From: Nemertoderma westbladi
Taxonomy: Eukaryota > Xenacoelomorpha > Nemertodermatida > Nemertodermatidae
Assembly (NCBI GenBank): GCA_032718475.1
Contig: JAUCBJ010005285.1
Location: forward strand, 1 to 59,822
Reading direction: 5' to 3'
Length of the DNA: 59,822 nt
A model generated the notes under the pieces. It was not told the DNA's origin. It was given only the letters and a program-made list of their open reading frames with translations, and ran no database searches. Both the position numbers and the translations under genes were made by a program. Shown here in pieces: positions 23,003-32,607 of this stretch; the stretch's first letter is position 1, and each line of letters starts with the position of its first letter.

Positions 23003-23733
23003 TGGGCCACATTTATATGTTGAGAGGTAGCCAATGGGCCACTGTCTGTTCTGGAGGGTGTGGCACCGTGACAACATTTATATGTTGAGAGGTAGCCAAT
23101 GGCCACTGTCTGTTCTGGAGGGTGTGGCACCGTGACAACATTTATATGTTGAGATGTAGCCAATGGGCCACTGTCTGTTTTGGAGGGTGTGGCACCGTGA
23201 CAACATTTATATGTTGAGATGTAGCCAATGGGCCACTGTCTGTTCTGGAGGGTGTGGCACCGTGACAACATTTATATGTTGAGAGGTAGCCAATGGCCAC
23301 TGTCTGTTCTGGAGGGTGTGGCACCGTGACAACATTTATATGTTGAGATGTAGCCAATGGGCCACTGTCTGTTCTGGAGGGTGTGGCACCGTGACAACAT
23401 TTATATGTTGAGATGTAGCCAATGGGCCACTGTCTGTTCTGGAGGCTGTGGCACCGTGAAAACATTTATATGTTGAGATGTAGCCAATGGGCCACTGTCT
23501 GTTTTGGAGGGTGTGGCACCGTGACAACATTTATATGTTGAGATGTAGCCAATGGGCCACTGTCTGTTCTGGAGGGTGTGGCACCGTGACAACATTTATA
23601 TGTTGAGATGTAGCCAATGGGCCACTGTCTGTTCTGGAGGGTGTTGCACCGTGACAACATCTATATGTTGAGAGGTAGCAGCCAATGGGCCGCTGTCTGT
23701 TCTGGAGGTTGTGGCACCGTGACAACATTTATA
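23003..23733 (+). repeat. 65-bp tandem array, about 11 copies
   Basis: The unit is 65 bp and includes AACATTTATATGTTGAGATG, AGCCAATGGGCCACTGTCTG and GGAGGGTGTGGCACCGTGAC. Units are over 90% alike. AACATTTATATGTT is a palindrome. A (TA)n tract follows at once. Minus-strand frames of 64-107 codons are repeat translations. Confidence 0.95.
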
Positions 23734-23740
23734 TTAATAT

Positions 23741-23764
23741 CAATATATATATATATATATATAT
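23741..23764. repeat. (TA)n microsatellite
   Basis: About 12 TA dinucleotides directly after the 65-bp array. Confidence 0.9.
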
Positions 23765-23929
23765 TTCAAAATGTTAATTATATTTTTAATTCGTTAATAA
23801 TAATTCATTTTTACAAAATGACAGAAGGGTTTAACAACTATTTACAACTATTGTTGACCCTGACCCACCCCTAATAGTGGCATTACGCAAAGTCTTCGCC
23901 TACTGTTACTCGTTTCTCGATTGAAACAT

Positions 23930-24072
23930 TGGAAATAAGTTCGCTTCCATTGGAACTAAATTCGTTTTGATATTCTGGAATCGGAACTAAATTCGCCTCG
24001 ATTCGAACTAATTTCGCTTTGTAAAATTTATTTTGGAACTAAATTCGTTTCAATTGAAACTAAGTTCGTGAT
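23930..24072 (+). repeat. Cluster of GGAACTAAATTCG-like motifs
   Basis: Six copies of a GGAAMTAARTTCGC-like word. It is the near reverse complement of the GCGAATTTTGTTCC cluster at 19,688, so the two clusters form inverted flanks about 4.2 kb apart. Confidence 0.6.
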
Positions 24073-24626
24073 ATGCTACCCGCAATTTTACTGTAATGCA
24101 TTGATCATTGCGGAACTACATTTTAGACATATATAATAAATATCGTGTAGGCTACAATAATATCGCTAGACGATTATTTGGTTACACTTAATGATGCTAG
24201 TGTCTATACAGTTTATCGGTTGTACATAGGTAGTTAGTCTTGTTTTATTGTTATTGTGCTCTGTTTGTTTTGTTTAATGTACATAATGTTTTTATGGACA
24301 ATTTCACTACTGTCTGGATTAAAGAAAAATGAATAAAAAGGTACCTAGCATTTCTGGAGATAAATTAATGGGTTTCTCAGTTTACATATGTAATTATTTT
24401 TGACAATTTTCATCTGAAATATCGAAGGACTGAATTAACATGTCGGCCTTCTAAACATCACTGTTTAAATCCAATGAATGGTTACCAATATGTTATTTTT
24501 ACAAATTAGCATTCAAATAGTGTGTATGTCATTATAACGATGTTGAAATATCGATATGAGTCTGTAACTGACGAAATAAATGTGTTTGTAACTGAATATC
24601 ACAAAAATGTATACCTTTTTCACCAG
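24073..24626. other. Non-coding, no feature recognised
   Basis: AT-rich. The plus frame that opens at 24,522 is only supported from 24,627, after a 3' splice site. Confidence 0.45.
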
Positions 24627-24718
24627 GTTCTACCTGTTTCACGTGTTTTTTCGGAGAGTCAAATCAATTCCCTGCCACAACCCAGTCTCTCAGTAACAAG
24701 AACGCCCTCCAGACAGAG
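24627..24718 (+). CDS. Possible exon, Ser/Pro-rich
   Basis: A 92-bp open segment lies between a good acceptor (TTTTTCACCAG) and a good donor (ACAGAG|GTAAAA). In the frame that starts at its first base it encodes VLPVSRVFSESQINSLPQ followed by PSLSVTRTPSRQR, Ser/Pro-rich and without secondary-structure signals. It starts in phase 0 and ends in phase 2, which does not join directly to the exon at 27,982 (direct joining gives a stop), so either an exon between them is missed or this belongs to another transcript. Possible upstream exon of the coiled-coil gene. Confidence 0.4.
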
Positions 24719-25261
24719 GTAAAAGGTTGTACTATCACTAAAATAGTGAAAAATGGGTTAATATATTTATTCTTTCACAAATTATAGTAATAATTTATTT
24801 GGATTTGTTAGTTTGTTTTTCATTACTGTGGAATAAACACTTATACTAGGCCGAACGTGGCGCATTAAATTTGTACATATTTATAGTATGTCGGCGGTAG
24901 TTTTATTTCAAAATTGCAACATCACGAACGAAGTCAACTGCACATTAAAAACTGCCTATGAAACATTTGTAACAAGTGTAACATTTGAGGTATTATTTGC
25001 AAATTTTATGATAGAATTAAAACGAAGAGCACCGAAGTAAAAAACTTTTGCCCCAAAGTTTTAACTCAATGCTCCGATTGACACAAGTATTTTCTAGACT
25101 GTTGGTTGATGATGCAACGCAAACTCTATAATATCTGCTATATAATATATCTGCTATAATAATAAGTTTATTAAGTATTACAAACTCGTCGAGCTACATT
25201 ATGCTGTTTGTAGCCATTGTGCCCCCATTCCCCTACCATGTCCATGTCATATTATGCTGTG

Positions 25262-25351
25262 TCGTGCCGAGCCGTGCCGTGCCGTGCCGTGCCGTGCCGT
25301 GCCGTGCCGTGCCGTGCAGTGCCGTGCCGCGCCGCGCCGTGCCGTGCCGTC
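25262..25351. repeat. Pentanucleotide repeat (GTGCC)n
   Basis: About 18 copies of GTGCC with a few changes near the 3' end. Open frames in all phases here are artefacts. Confidence 0.95.
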
Positions 25352-25616
25352 TCATTAGTACAGCTGCAGTCACAACTACATTTGTGCAATCTCTCTATCT
25401 CGTTGGGTATATATTCAGTAATATTCGTAGAAACATTAGATCCTAATTCGAAATTCAAGGCAGTCAACTCGGTTGCTTGCATGTTCCATTAGCTATAAAT
25501 AATAATGCTGTGCTTTGTTGGTTCTTATATCCGACGAACAAATATGTTCCGACACGTCATGAGCTCAATATTGTGTTTAAGTCGTTCAAAACTTACCTCG
25601 GAAACTCCATTGTAAA

Positions 25617-26741
25617 ATAACTTACTACCTGCATACATCATAGGAATTCACTTGTCATAACTTACTACATGCATACATCATAGGAATTCACTTGTCATAA
25701 CTTACTACATGCATACATCATAGGAATTCACTTGTCATAACTTACTACATGCATACATCATAGGAATTCACTTGTCATAACTTACTACCCGCATACATCA
25801 TAGGAATTCACTTGTCATAACTTACTACATGCATACATCATAGGAATTCACTTGTCATAACTTACTACATGCATACATCATAGGAATTCACTTGTTATAA
25901 CTTACTACATGCATACATCATAGGAATTCACTTGTCATAACTTACTACATGCATACATCATAGGAATTCACTTGTCATAACTTACTACTTGCATACATCA
26001 TAGGAATTCACTTGTTATAACTTACTACCTGCATACATCATAGGAATTCACTTGTCATAACTTACTACATGCATACATCATAGGAATTCACTTGTCATAA
26101 CTTACTACATGCATACATCATAGGAATTCACTTGTCATAACTTACTACATGCATACATCATAGGAATTCACTTGTTATAACTTACTACATGCATACATCA
26201 TAGGAATTCACTTGTCATAACTTACTACTTGCATACATCATAGGAATTCACTTGTCATAACTTACTACATGCATACATCATAGGAATTCACTTGTCATAA
26301 CTTACTACAAGCATACATCATAGGAATTCACTTGTCATAACTTACTACTTGCATACATCATAGGAATTCACTTGTTATAACTTACTACCTGCATACATCA
26401 TAGGAATTCACTTGTTATAACTTACTACATGCATACATCATAGGAATTCACTTGTCATAACTTACTACTTGCATACATCATAGGAATTCACTTGTTATAA
26501 CTTACTACATGCATACATTATAGGAATTCACTTGTCATAACTTACTACTTGCATACATCATAGGAATTCACTTGTCATAACTTACTACTTGCATACATCA
26601 TAGGAATTCACTTGTTATAACTTACTACATGCATACATCATAGGAATTCACTTGTTATAACTTACTACATGCATACATCATAGGAATTCACTTGTCATAA
26701 CTTACTACGATCATGCATTATGCATACATCATAGGAATTCA
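25617..26741 (+). repeat. 40-bp tandem array, about 27 copies
   Basis: The unit is 40 bp and includes CATAACTTACTACATGCATA and CATCATAGGAATTCACTTGT, so every unit carries an EcoRI site. It is very homogeneous; most differences are at one dinucleotide (ACAT, ACCT, ACTT, ACAA) and at TGTCAT/TGTTAT. The last unit is scrambled (CGATCATGCATTATGCATAC). High homogeneity implies recent expansion or ongoing exchange. Confidence 0.97.
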
Positions 26742-26949
26742 CACAGGTTAGCATACTAATTTAACTGTGATTGTGTAATATTGTATTTCTAACCAACTAA
26801 GTAACATAAAGGGCCCCCTTGGAAATAAGCTGCAAAGCTTTAGGGGTAATCCTATGTTATGGTGGACAATACCTAGACACATTGTTTGGCGTGTATTTCG
26901 ATTTATTATTGTTTTTACATATATAATGTATAAATAAATATACCTATCT

Positions 26950-27205
26950 ATCTAGCAACGATGTTGTTTCCTTTCAATTAAGGGACAGGAGCAAGTTACT
27001 GTGGCAGGCTTTTCTAACCAAATCAATAAGCGATGTTGTCACCTTCCAATAGCGGGGGAGGGGGGGGGGGGGGGGGTGGGGGTAGGTTAGATAGACGGGA
27101 TTTTCTAACCAAATCAATAAACGTTGTTGTTATCTACCAATTGAGGGGAAGGAACAGGTTACAGATGCGGGATTTTCTAACCAATACATAAACGTTGTTG
27201 CTATC
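26950..27205 (+). repeat. Three tandem copies of the dispersed module
   Basis: Units of 80-95 bp, each with an 'AATTRAGGGRMAGGARCARGTTAC' block, then TTTTCTAACCAAATCAATAA, then CGTTGTTG. A G-rich tract at 27,058-27,080 interrupts the second unit. Single copies of this module occur in many places in the window. Confidence 0.7.
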
Positions 27206-27981
27206 TACCAATTGGCGGTAACCAAATGGTTACAGAGATCCACCTCAATACTATAGCATCTTTCACCCATACACCTTTCCACATTCCGATACGTCTGAAG
27301 GAACCAAAGCAGCAAACTTATGTTAACACCGTTACGAGATTATGAGGTTACACAAATTAACAGTTTAAGAGGCTGGTAACCAAAACAATAAAAGAATAAG
27401 TTAACAATTGTAACATATAAGAGTATGCAAGTTAGAAAGAGTTACAGATACGGATGAATTGAACCTAAACAACAAGCTTAAAGTAATCACGCATTATTTG
27501 CGAGATTATATTAAGTATTAAGAATAATTATTTATAAAATTACCATTAGCACATTAATGGCAATAATTCCCCCCACCACATTCCCAATCACCGACCGATC
27601 AATGGACTGTCCGACTGTCAGCAGCACAACATAGGCCCTACACGAAATAGTCGCTCAAAAAATATAACAGTCTTCGCGCAGCACGTGAATACCAAAATAC
27701 CCCACATGCGAGGTTTCCCAGACTTTTTGGGAAGATGTTAGACACCTGATGTTGGTGAATGGGGCGAATTCCTTTCGGATGTGATTTTTTTCGTTAGGAA
27801 AGTAAATCCTGGCAAACTTCACATGGGGAATATAAGTTAACTTGGTGTGTATCTGTTCATAAAAAATTGTGAAACATAATTCTTAGCCTTGAACATAACA
27901 TAAACGCGACCCTAAGACCCATCTAATTACAAATTTGTGGATTTTGTTGTTGCATCATTATCTTTTTTTTTACTTATATAG
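27206..27981. other. Intronic or intergenic, no exon recognised
   Basis: AT-rich, with one further module-like word (CTGGTAACCAAAACAATAAA at 27,373). Ends in the T-rich acceptor tract of the next exon. Confidence 0.45.
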
Positions 27982-28156
27982 TTGGTAGAAGCAGAAAAAG
28001 CATGGCTAGAAGAAAAGGAAACGATGGAGAATGAAAAATCTACTTATGTCACTAAAGTGCAGGATATGGAGGCGGCAGAGAGTACATCATCTGCCCGCAT
28101 AGAGGCGCTACAAGCTGACTGGGATTTCGGAAAACAGCAGTTAACTTCTATGTCAG
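27982..28156 (+). CDS. Coiled-coil protein gene, exon A
   Basis: A 175-bp exon between a T-rich acceptor (TTTTTTTTTACTTATATAG) and a donor CAG|GTAAAC. It encodes 58 residues starting LVEAEKAWLEEKETMENEKS and including ARIEALQADWDFGKQQL. The charge pattern and heptad-like spacing of L, V, I and A indicate a coiled coil. It ends in phase 1. The next exon (42,884) starts in phase 1, and the join gives an uninterrupted frame. The exon is internal; the true start of the protein lies upstream and was not found with certainty. No protein family recognised; scaffold or vesicle-tether type coiled coils are the broad class. Confidence 0.75.
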
Positions 28157-28779
28157 GTAAACATTTAAAACAGCCACAAAAATTTTAAAATTTTTGTATT
28201 TGGATTTTAAAATAATTATGTTCTGATAGATACTTTGAGATGACTGCATATTTTAATATCCTATATATTTATATCGGTACCAACCCATATCTTATCTGAA
28301 CTTTCTCCGAAGCTGAACGCTGAAAGTCTGGATATTTTAATTAGGAACAAACCAGTGTGACATTTGAATTATAAATCACGGGACCTCGCGGTAGGGGAGG
28401 TTAGTATGGGTGTAGTATTAACGATGTATATTGTACTGAAATGTACCGCTGAGGACACCCACTCCCACTATGCGAGATGCGCCTGGTTTTCTTATTAATT
28501 ATATTAAAACGTAGCAAGACCTCCAAGCAATCTATTAAGATTCGTAGAACAATTACAGATTAGGGGTTTGCTACGTCAACATTAAAAACTTGGAGATTCC
28601 TGGAGATTGTGAATGTAAAACTGACTATTTCAATATAAAATAGCAGCAATCAAGGACAACTCTAGTTCAGGGTATTAACCTAAAATTTAAACGGTTTTTG
28701 TTTGGTTGTGTCTATTTAATTGGTGATCACCACATTATTATAATTGTACCGGAATAAACAATTATTACTTAGCGCTAAG
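28157..28779. other. Start of the 14.7-kb intron
   Basis: Non-coding on both strands. No repeat array. The antisense mitochondrial gene cluster begins immediately after. Confidence 0.5.
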
Positions 28780-28785
28780 TTTATT
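28780..28785 (-). promoter_or_regulatory. Poly(A) signal touching the WARS2 stop codon
   Basis: On the minus strand AATAAA starts directly after the TGA stop (28,786-28,788), reading TGAAATAAA. The 3' untranslated region would be only about 15-35 nt. Confidence 0.65.
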
Positions 28786-29865
28786 TCATTTAATGCCTAT
28801 TTTCTCCATAACTTCGGCTAATGTAACTCTGGCTATATCGTTTGCTTTTTCCGCCCCTTCGTCTAGGACTCTTTCAACGAACCCCTTTTCAGATACCAAT
28901 CTTTCGAACTCGCATCGAATGGGTTTCAATGTCTCCACCACAACCTCACCAACCGCCGCTTTCAACCTAGTTTTATTTCCGCCCTCGAATTCTCGCAAGG
29001 TGGCTTCTATCCCAAGTCCAGCACAGGCGCTGTAAATGTTAATTAAATTAGAGACACCTGGTCGCTTCCCCATGTCGTGAGCTATCTCTGGGTCCCTTAT
29101 ACTATCCGTCACTGATTGCTTGATCTTCCTTATAATAACATCCTCGGTATCCGTTAAACTAATCCGACTTCTCTCGTCTTCGTCCGATTTGCTCATTTTC
29201 GAGGCGGGATTTCTTAGACTTCGGATTCTAGGAGTCCGCGTCAGTTGTAGTTGCGGTTTTGGGAAGCTCATCTTTCCGTACCGGTTGTTAAACAGTTGGA
29301 TTATATCACTTACGAGAGTCATATGTGGCAGTTGGTCCTCACCAACCGGCACTACGGTCGCTTTGTATAGCAGCACATCTGCTGTCATAAGAAGGGGGTA
29401 GCTGTAGGCACCGTAGAGCGGGGTTCCAGTTCGCTCGCGCCATGTAGGCACAGAGTTCAGTCGGTTTATTGACAGCAAACACCCCAGGATCCATAACAGC
29501 TCGCAATGATGCGGCACGCGGGACTGTTGGTAGAGGAGACACCTCCCAGGGTTCAGTCCGCAGGCCAGCAGGGCGCAGGCTGTGTGGAAGATGTTCTGTC
29601 GCAGGATGTTCGGGTTGGGCAGTGTGGTCAGCGAGTGGAGGTCCACGATGGAGTATACAAGGTTGGTGTCTGGGTTGGTTGAGGTGAGTTGGAGGTCAAC
29701 CCAGGTACGAATAGCACCCAGGTAGTTACCCAGATGAGGAACTCCCGTGGGTTGGATACCAGAGAACACTGTGGTCCTGGGAGTGGGGACAGAACTGCGA
29801 GCTCTTGTTTGAAAGGGAAGGATGCACTTGGGACCAGTAGTAATATTACAAATGCGACGGCTCAT
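28786..29865 (-). CDS. WARS2: Mitochondrial tryptophanyl-tRNA synthetase
   Basis: A 359-codon uninterrupted frame, the usual length of animal WARS2. The enzyme joins tryptophan to mitochondrial tRNA-Trp using ATP, in the matrix. Visible class I synthetase signatures: HIGH-type motif HLGNYLGA at residues 44-51 after FSGIQPTG; the VGEDQLPHMTLVSDI block at about 174-188; KMSKS at 223-227; GRRxGVSN-like KRPGVSNLINIY near 267. The first ~30 residues are rich in R, S and T with no acidic residue, consistent with a mitochondrial targeting peptide. The gene has no introns although the surrounding gene has large ones. It lies 144 bp downstream of the L57 gene on the same strand, nested antisense in an intron. 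All key motifs are intact and codon use is normal, so it is probably functional. Confidence 0.95.
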   Translation of the reverse strand: MSRRICNITTGPKCILPFQTRARSSVPTPRTTVFSGIQPTGVPHLGNYLGAIRTWVDLQLTSTNPDTNLVYSIVDLHSLTTLPNPNILRQNIFHTACALLACGLNPGRCLLYQQSRVPHHCELLWILGCLLSINRLNSVPTWRERTGTPLYGAYSYPLLMTADVLLYKATVVPVGEDQLPHMTLVSDIIQLFNNRYGKMSFPKPQLQLTRTPRIRSLRNPASKMSKSDEDERSRISLTDTEDVIIRKIKQSVTDSIRDPEIAHDMGKRPGVSNLINIYSACAGLGIEATLREFEGGNKTRLKAAVGEVVVETLKPIRCEFERLVSEKGFVERVLDEGAEKANDIARVTLAEVMEKIGIK

Positions 29866-30009
29866 ATTATTGTATACAGGTACCCGCGTAGCCTATCTAA
29901 GAAACGTTTCCTCAACAATTAGATTTTAATTTCATAACCTAAGAGTATATTTTATATTACATATTCATTTAACAAGCTATAAAAAATGATAATTTCTTAA
30001 ACTAAACGG

Positions 30010-30369
30010 TTATTCGTCTATTGGTTTCTTTGGTGTCCAACGCGAACCCCAATTTAGATGATCGAAATGATCGCTCAACTTCCTCCCTGGTTTCAATCGA
30101 AGAATATATTTATTCTGCTTGTCTATTGCAGCCTTCTCCGTGTAGTATTCCGTGGGTATGCAAGCTTCCTCCTCCGCAGTCAGGTACGGGGTTTGTATCT
30201 GCGACTCAGTTTCCAGTTGAAGGTTTACTCTTCGCATCATACGTATGATTGACTTTTCCGAGGGTGGAGGTAGGTTTCGGTTTTTTCCTCGGTATTTGTG
30301 GCCCTTTGTACCTACACCCCGAGGTATAATGCGGTGCAGCGGGTTCAATAGAAACCCGGTTATAAACAT
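30010..30369 (-). CDS. MRPL57: Mitochondrial large-subunit ribosomal protein mL63 (L57)
   Basis: A 119-codon frame recognised as the small protein MRPL57 (MRP63): a basic GHKYRGKNR block (23-31), a helical IIRMMRRVNLQLETE segment (41-55), PYLTAEEEACIP (61-72) and the family hallmark near the C-terminus, SDHFDHLNWGSRW (98-110). Animal relatives are about 100 residues; this one has a few extra residues in the N-terminal third and at the end. The protein is a component of the 39S mitoribosomal subunit. Start chosen at the first Met, which begins a hydrophobic-basic mitochondrial-type N-terminus. It is intronless, 46 bp after the upstream small gene and 144 bp before WARS2. Confidence 0.85.
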   Translation of the reverse strand: MFITGFLLNPLHRIIPRGVGTKGHKYRGKNRNLPPPSEKSIIRMMRRVNLQLETESQIQTPYLTAEEEACIPTEYYTEKAAIDKQNKYILRLKPGRKLSDHFDHLNWGSRWTPKKPIDE

Positions 30370-30415
30370 ACCGGTACCACAAGCAGAAAGTTAAATACCG
30401 TGGAGTTTGACGGGA

Positions 30416-30811
30416 TTACGTCGGTTTATTCCGGGTATATTTTCCTATCGATTCTTCTTTGGTAGTTTCGCCGCTTTGATTCTTCGGCAGCACCAACTTT
30501 GGGAATTCCCACTTTGAGTTCACGTACTCTAGGTATTTTTTTCTCCCCAATTCCTTTTTCTGTCGATATATTTCTTTAAAATCCTTCTTCTCTTTTGCCC
30601 AAAGGCAACTCTCTGTGAATAAGGATAGTTTATTGTTCTTGTAGTTGTCAGTTGCGGCGCGGTTATTATCCGGTTGTAATAAACGCTGCGATTTGTTCCG
30701 ACTGCAGAATAATACAGCTAGAACTGAGGCATTTATAACGTTATGAAGTAAATTCGGTGTCAACAATCGAGATAGTGGTACCGCTACTGTCACTACTGTC
30801 CTGTTTAACAT
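30416..30811 (-). CDS. Small lysine-rich protein, probably mitochondrial
   Basis: A 131-codon frame with a good start context (A at -3). The first 47 residues have no acidic residue and combine R/K with a hydrophobic patch (NASVLAVLFC at 27-36), which suits a mitochondrial targeting sequence or one short membrane segment. The middle is a charged helix (WAKEKKDFKEIYRQKKELGR), followed by KKYLEYVNSKWEFPKLVLP and a polar tail. I do not recognise the family. Its tight spacing (46 bp) to MRPL57 and then WARS2 on the same strand suggests a mitochondrial role. It could be a divergent mitoribosomal or respiratory-assembly factor; that is inference. Confidence 0.65.
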   Translation of the reverse strand: MLNRTVVTVAVPLSRLLTPNLLHNVINASVLAVLFCSRNKSQRLLQPDNNRAATDNYKNNKLSLFTESCLWAKEKKDFKEIYRQKKELGRKKYLEYVNSKWEFPKLVLPKNQSGETTKEESIGKYTRNKPT

Positions 30812-30960
30812 TTATTTAATGTATAACATCAGTGTTTACAACATCAATTAAATATGCAGATTTCTTCCAACATCCTGACAATTCAACATGACAAAAATCA
30901 TTGAATATTATTAGGCCTATGTAGTACACAACATTACAGAAGGAATTGTAGCGTTATGGG

Positions 30961-31079
30961 TGTTTAAAAAAGATGGACTGGACACAGAAAACGAATGGAC
31001 AGTGGACAACACGTACGAAACAATGGACAGACCAATCACGGGCGAGTTTCGTCACACAGCATGTCCACCTTTTTCACCT
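30961..31079. mobile_element. Small TIR element, family M, copy 1
   Basis: About 118 bp, with left end TTTAAAAAAGATGGAC and right end TGTCCACCTTTTTCACC, which are imperfect inverted repeats. The interior has GACCAATCACGGG. Three more copies follow within 1.7 kb. No coding capacity, so it is a miniature inverted-repeat element. Confidence 0.7.
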
Positions 31080-31107
31080 TTATTGTCTACCGGTACCTTT
31101 TTCAAAT

Positions 31108-31200
31108 TTGAAAAAGATGGACTGGGTTGAGAAAGAACAGGCACTGAATTGACCAATCAGATTGATTTGCACATTATAGCAGCACTGTCCACTTTTTTTA
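31108..31200. mobile_element. Small TIR element, family M, copy 2
   Basis: Runs from TTTGAAAAAGATGGACTGG to CACTGTCCACTTTTTTTA, with GACCAATCAGATTG inside. The sequence just before it (CTTTTTCAAATTTGAAAAAG) is a 20-bp palindrome formed by an older end abutting this one. Confidence 0.65.
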
Positions 31201-31999
31201 TGGATTATTGTTATTATTATCCCATATCCCATACTTACTACTATGTTGTCCAAGTAGTTCAATAAATATGGGGCGAGCCACGAAGTCTGTGAGCTGAACC
31301 TTAGCATCAATATTGGAATGTTTATATTCTAACGCATTACAGTAGGCCTATAACGTTACTTATAATAACTGTCTATTGTACTGTACTTAAATATAATATG
31401 CTTTATTTACCGTTCGCCCCAAGATCTGTTATTAAACGACCGAGCGCAGCGACGCAGTTAAAAAAGTCAGTAAGTCAGATCGAGACGTAAAAGGTAAATA
31501 AAGTATTTTATTTATTGTACAATAGCCTGATAGCCCCTATAGTTTTATTGTTAAAATCATGCTTATTATTACTATTAGTACTGTATTAAAATAAATCAGT
31601 AAATTGTTTAATAAATAATTTTTTCGATATTGCACCATTCGCACCCGCAGTTATTGTTTGACGTTAGAGTGATTTGTTCGTAGGAATGGAAAGCTGTCGT
31701 TGCAACGATCCTAAATATGTAAATAACTACAGTATTAGTATCGTTGAGAAATAGCTTAAATATCGGCGATCAAAAATTGCAGGTATTTGCCTCCGCTATG
31801 CGACCTGCAGGCCATTTATTCTATTTCATACACATACACAAAAAATTTAAACATTATTATTTGTTTGACAAGAATTAATAGTTTGATGTCATTTTACTAT
31901 TGAGTAGCGAGCAACTCCATTACTCATTAAATAAACAAAATATTTCAGAATATTGCTTATTACAGTACAGCAGTATACAGTTGACTAACTAATTGAAGA
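31201..31999. other. Intronic, one palindrome
   Basis: CTTTATTTACC at 31,401 and GGTAAATAAAG at 31,493 form an inverted repeat around a centre with GACCGAGCGCAGCGACGCAG, in the same style as the 14.15-kb hairpin. Otherwise AT-rich with no gene recognised. Confidence 0.5.
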
Positions 32000-32150
32000 C
32001 CATGCCCATGACTTTCTTGAGACGCCTCTTACTGTCTTAAAAGAAACTGGCCTTGAAGTTGCGGATAATCTCGCGAAAGGCAAGGGTGATAGGGAGTTGT
32101 GGCGGCGCAATTTTGTTGACAGCCTGCCATAGCATTCTTAATGCCGCTGC
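32000..32150 (+). pseudogene. 3'-terminal scrap of non-LTR retrotransposon
   Basis: Contains CCCATGACTTTCTTGAGACG, ACTGGCCTTGAAG and AGGGAGTTGTGGCGGCGCAA in the same order as the 3' end of the large copy at 43.85-46.7 kb and of the copy at 59.6-59.8 kb. About 140 bp remain, with small indels. Confidence 0.85.
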
Positions 32151-32195
32151 TTCCAGCCACCATGGCGATTATCTGATTATAGATAGATATTGAAA

Positions 32196-32566
32196 CCTGA
32201 AAAAGGTGGACAGTTCAATCACTACAAAACAGCATTGCTTAACAAGTTTCTGATTGGTCAAGCAAACAGTCGGCCGAAGCCGGAGGCGACCCGAAGGCTC
32301 CTCTTTCGATAGCTGCTACCCGAGGGTAGGGGTGGTCGCTACTCCTATCCCAAGATTTGCTCCCAGTTATTTAACTGGTACTCATTTTATCGACCCCAGT
32401 GGATGAAAGGCTGAGTGGACCCAGGCGGGGCTGAACCTACAACCAATAGATCGCAGGCCCATGACCAACTGAGCTACCCCGCCTTAACGATAATGTTAAT
32501 CTGATTGGTCAGACTAGGCCTATTATCAATGTTTTATGTAGCTGTGTCCAGTCCACCTTTTTCAAA
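32196..32566. mobile_element. Family M TIR element, copy 3, split by a SINE
   Basis: Left end CCTGAAAAAGGTGGACAG, right end GTCCAGTCCACCTTTTTCAA. The element is interrupted at TCTGATTGGTCA by the SINE at 32,261-32,499, and that 12-bp word is present on both sides. Removing the insertion leaves about 120 bp, the size of the other copies. Confidence 0.8.
32261..32499 (-). mobile_element. tRNA-derived SINE, family C, full length
   Basis: On the minus strand the head reads GGCGGGGTAGCTCAGTTGGT, a tRNA acceptor arm and A box, with GTAGGTTCAGCCCCGCC as B box and matching 3' acceptor strand. The unrelated body ends GGCTTCGGCCGACTG. It is flanked by the 12-bp target duplication TCTGATTGGTCA (32,249-32,260 and 32,500-32,511). 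The T stem is not paired, so this is a retroposon and not a tRNA gene. A truncated relative is at 13,737. Confidence 0.85.
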
Positions 32567-32607
32567 CACACATCTTATTCCCAATTATGTAATTAAGAAA
32601 GCGAAAA

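Noticed and set aside
22990-23728. Minus-strand frames over the 65-bp array
   Set aside because: The same peptide is shifted unit by unit; an artefact of the array.
25201-25492. Frames over the GTGCC repeat
   Set aside because: Low-complexity translation of a pentanucleotide repeat on both strands.
25617-26741. CRISPR-like regular repeats
   Set aside because: Units are contiguous with no unique spacers, the context is eukaryotic, and there are no cas genes.
24718-27982. Direct splice of the 24,627-24,718 exon to the 27,982 exon
   Set aside because: The phases differ (2 against 0) and the join creates a stop. A small open segment at about 25,362-25,405 would fix the phase but has no other support.
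28793-29922. Plus-strand frames over WARS2
   Set aside because: Shadows of the synthetase gene.
32425-32490. tRNA gene on the minus strand
   Set aside because: The acceptor arm pairs, but the T stem and anticodon stem do not, and the sequence runs into a SINE body with a target duplication.
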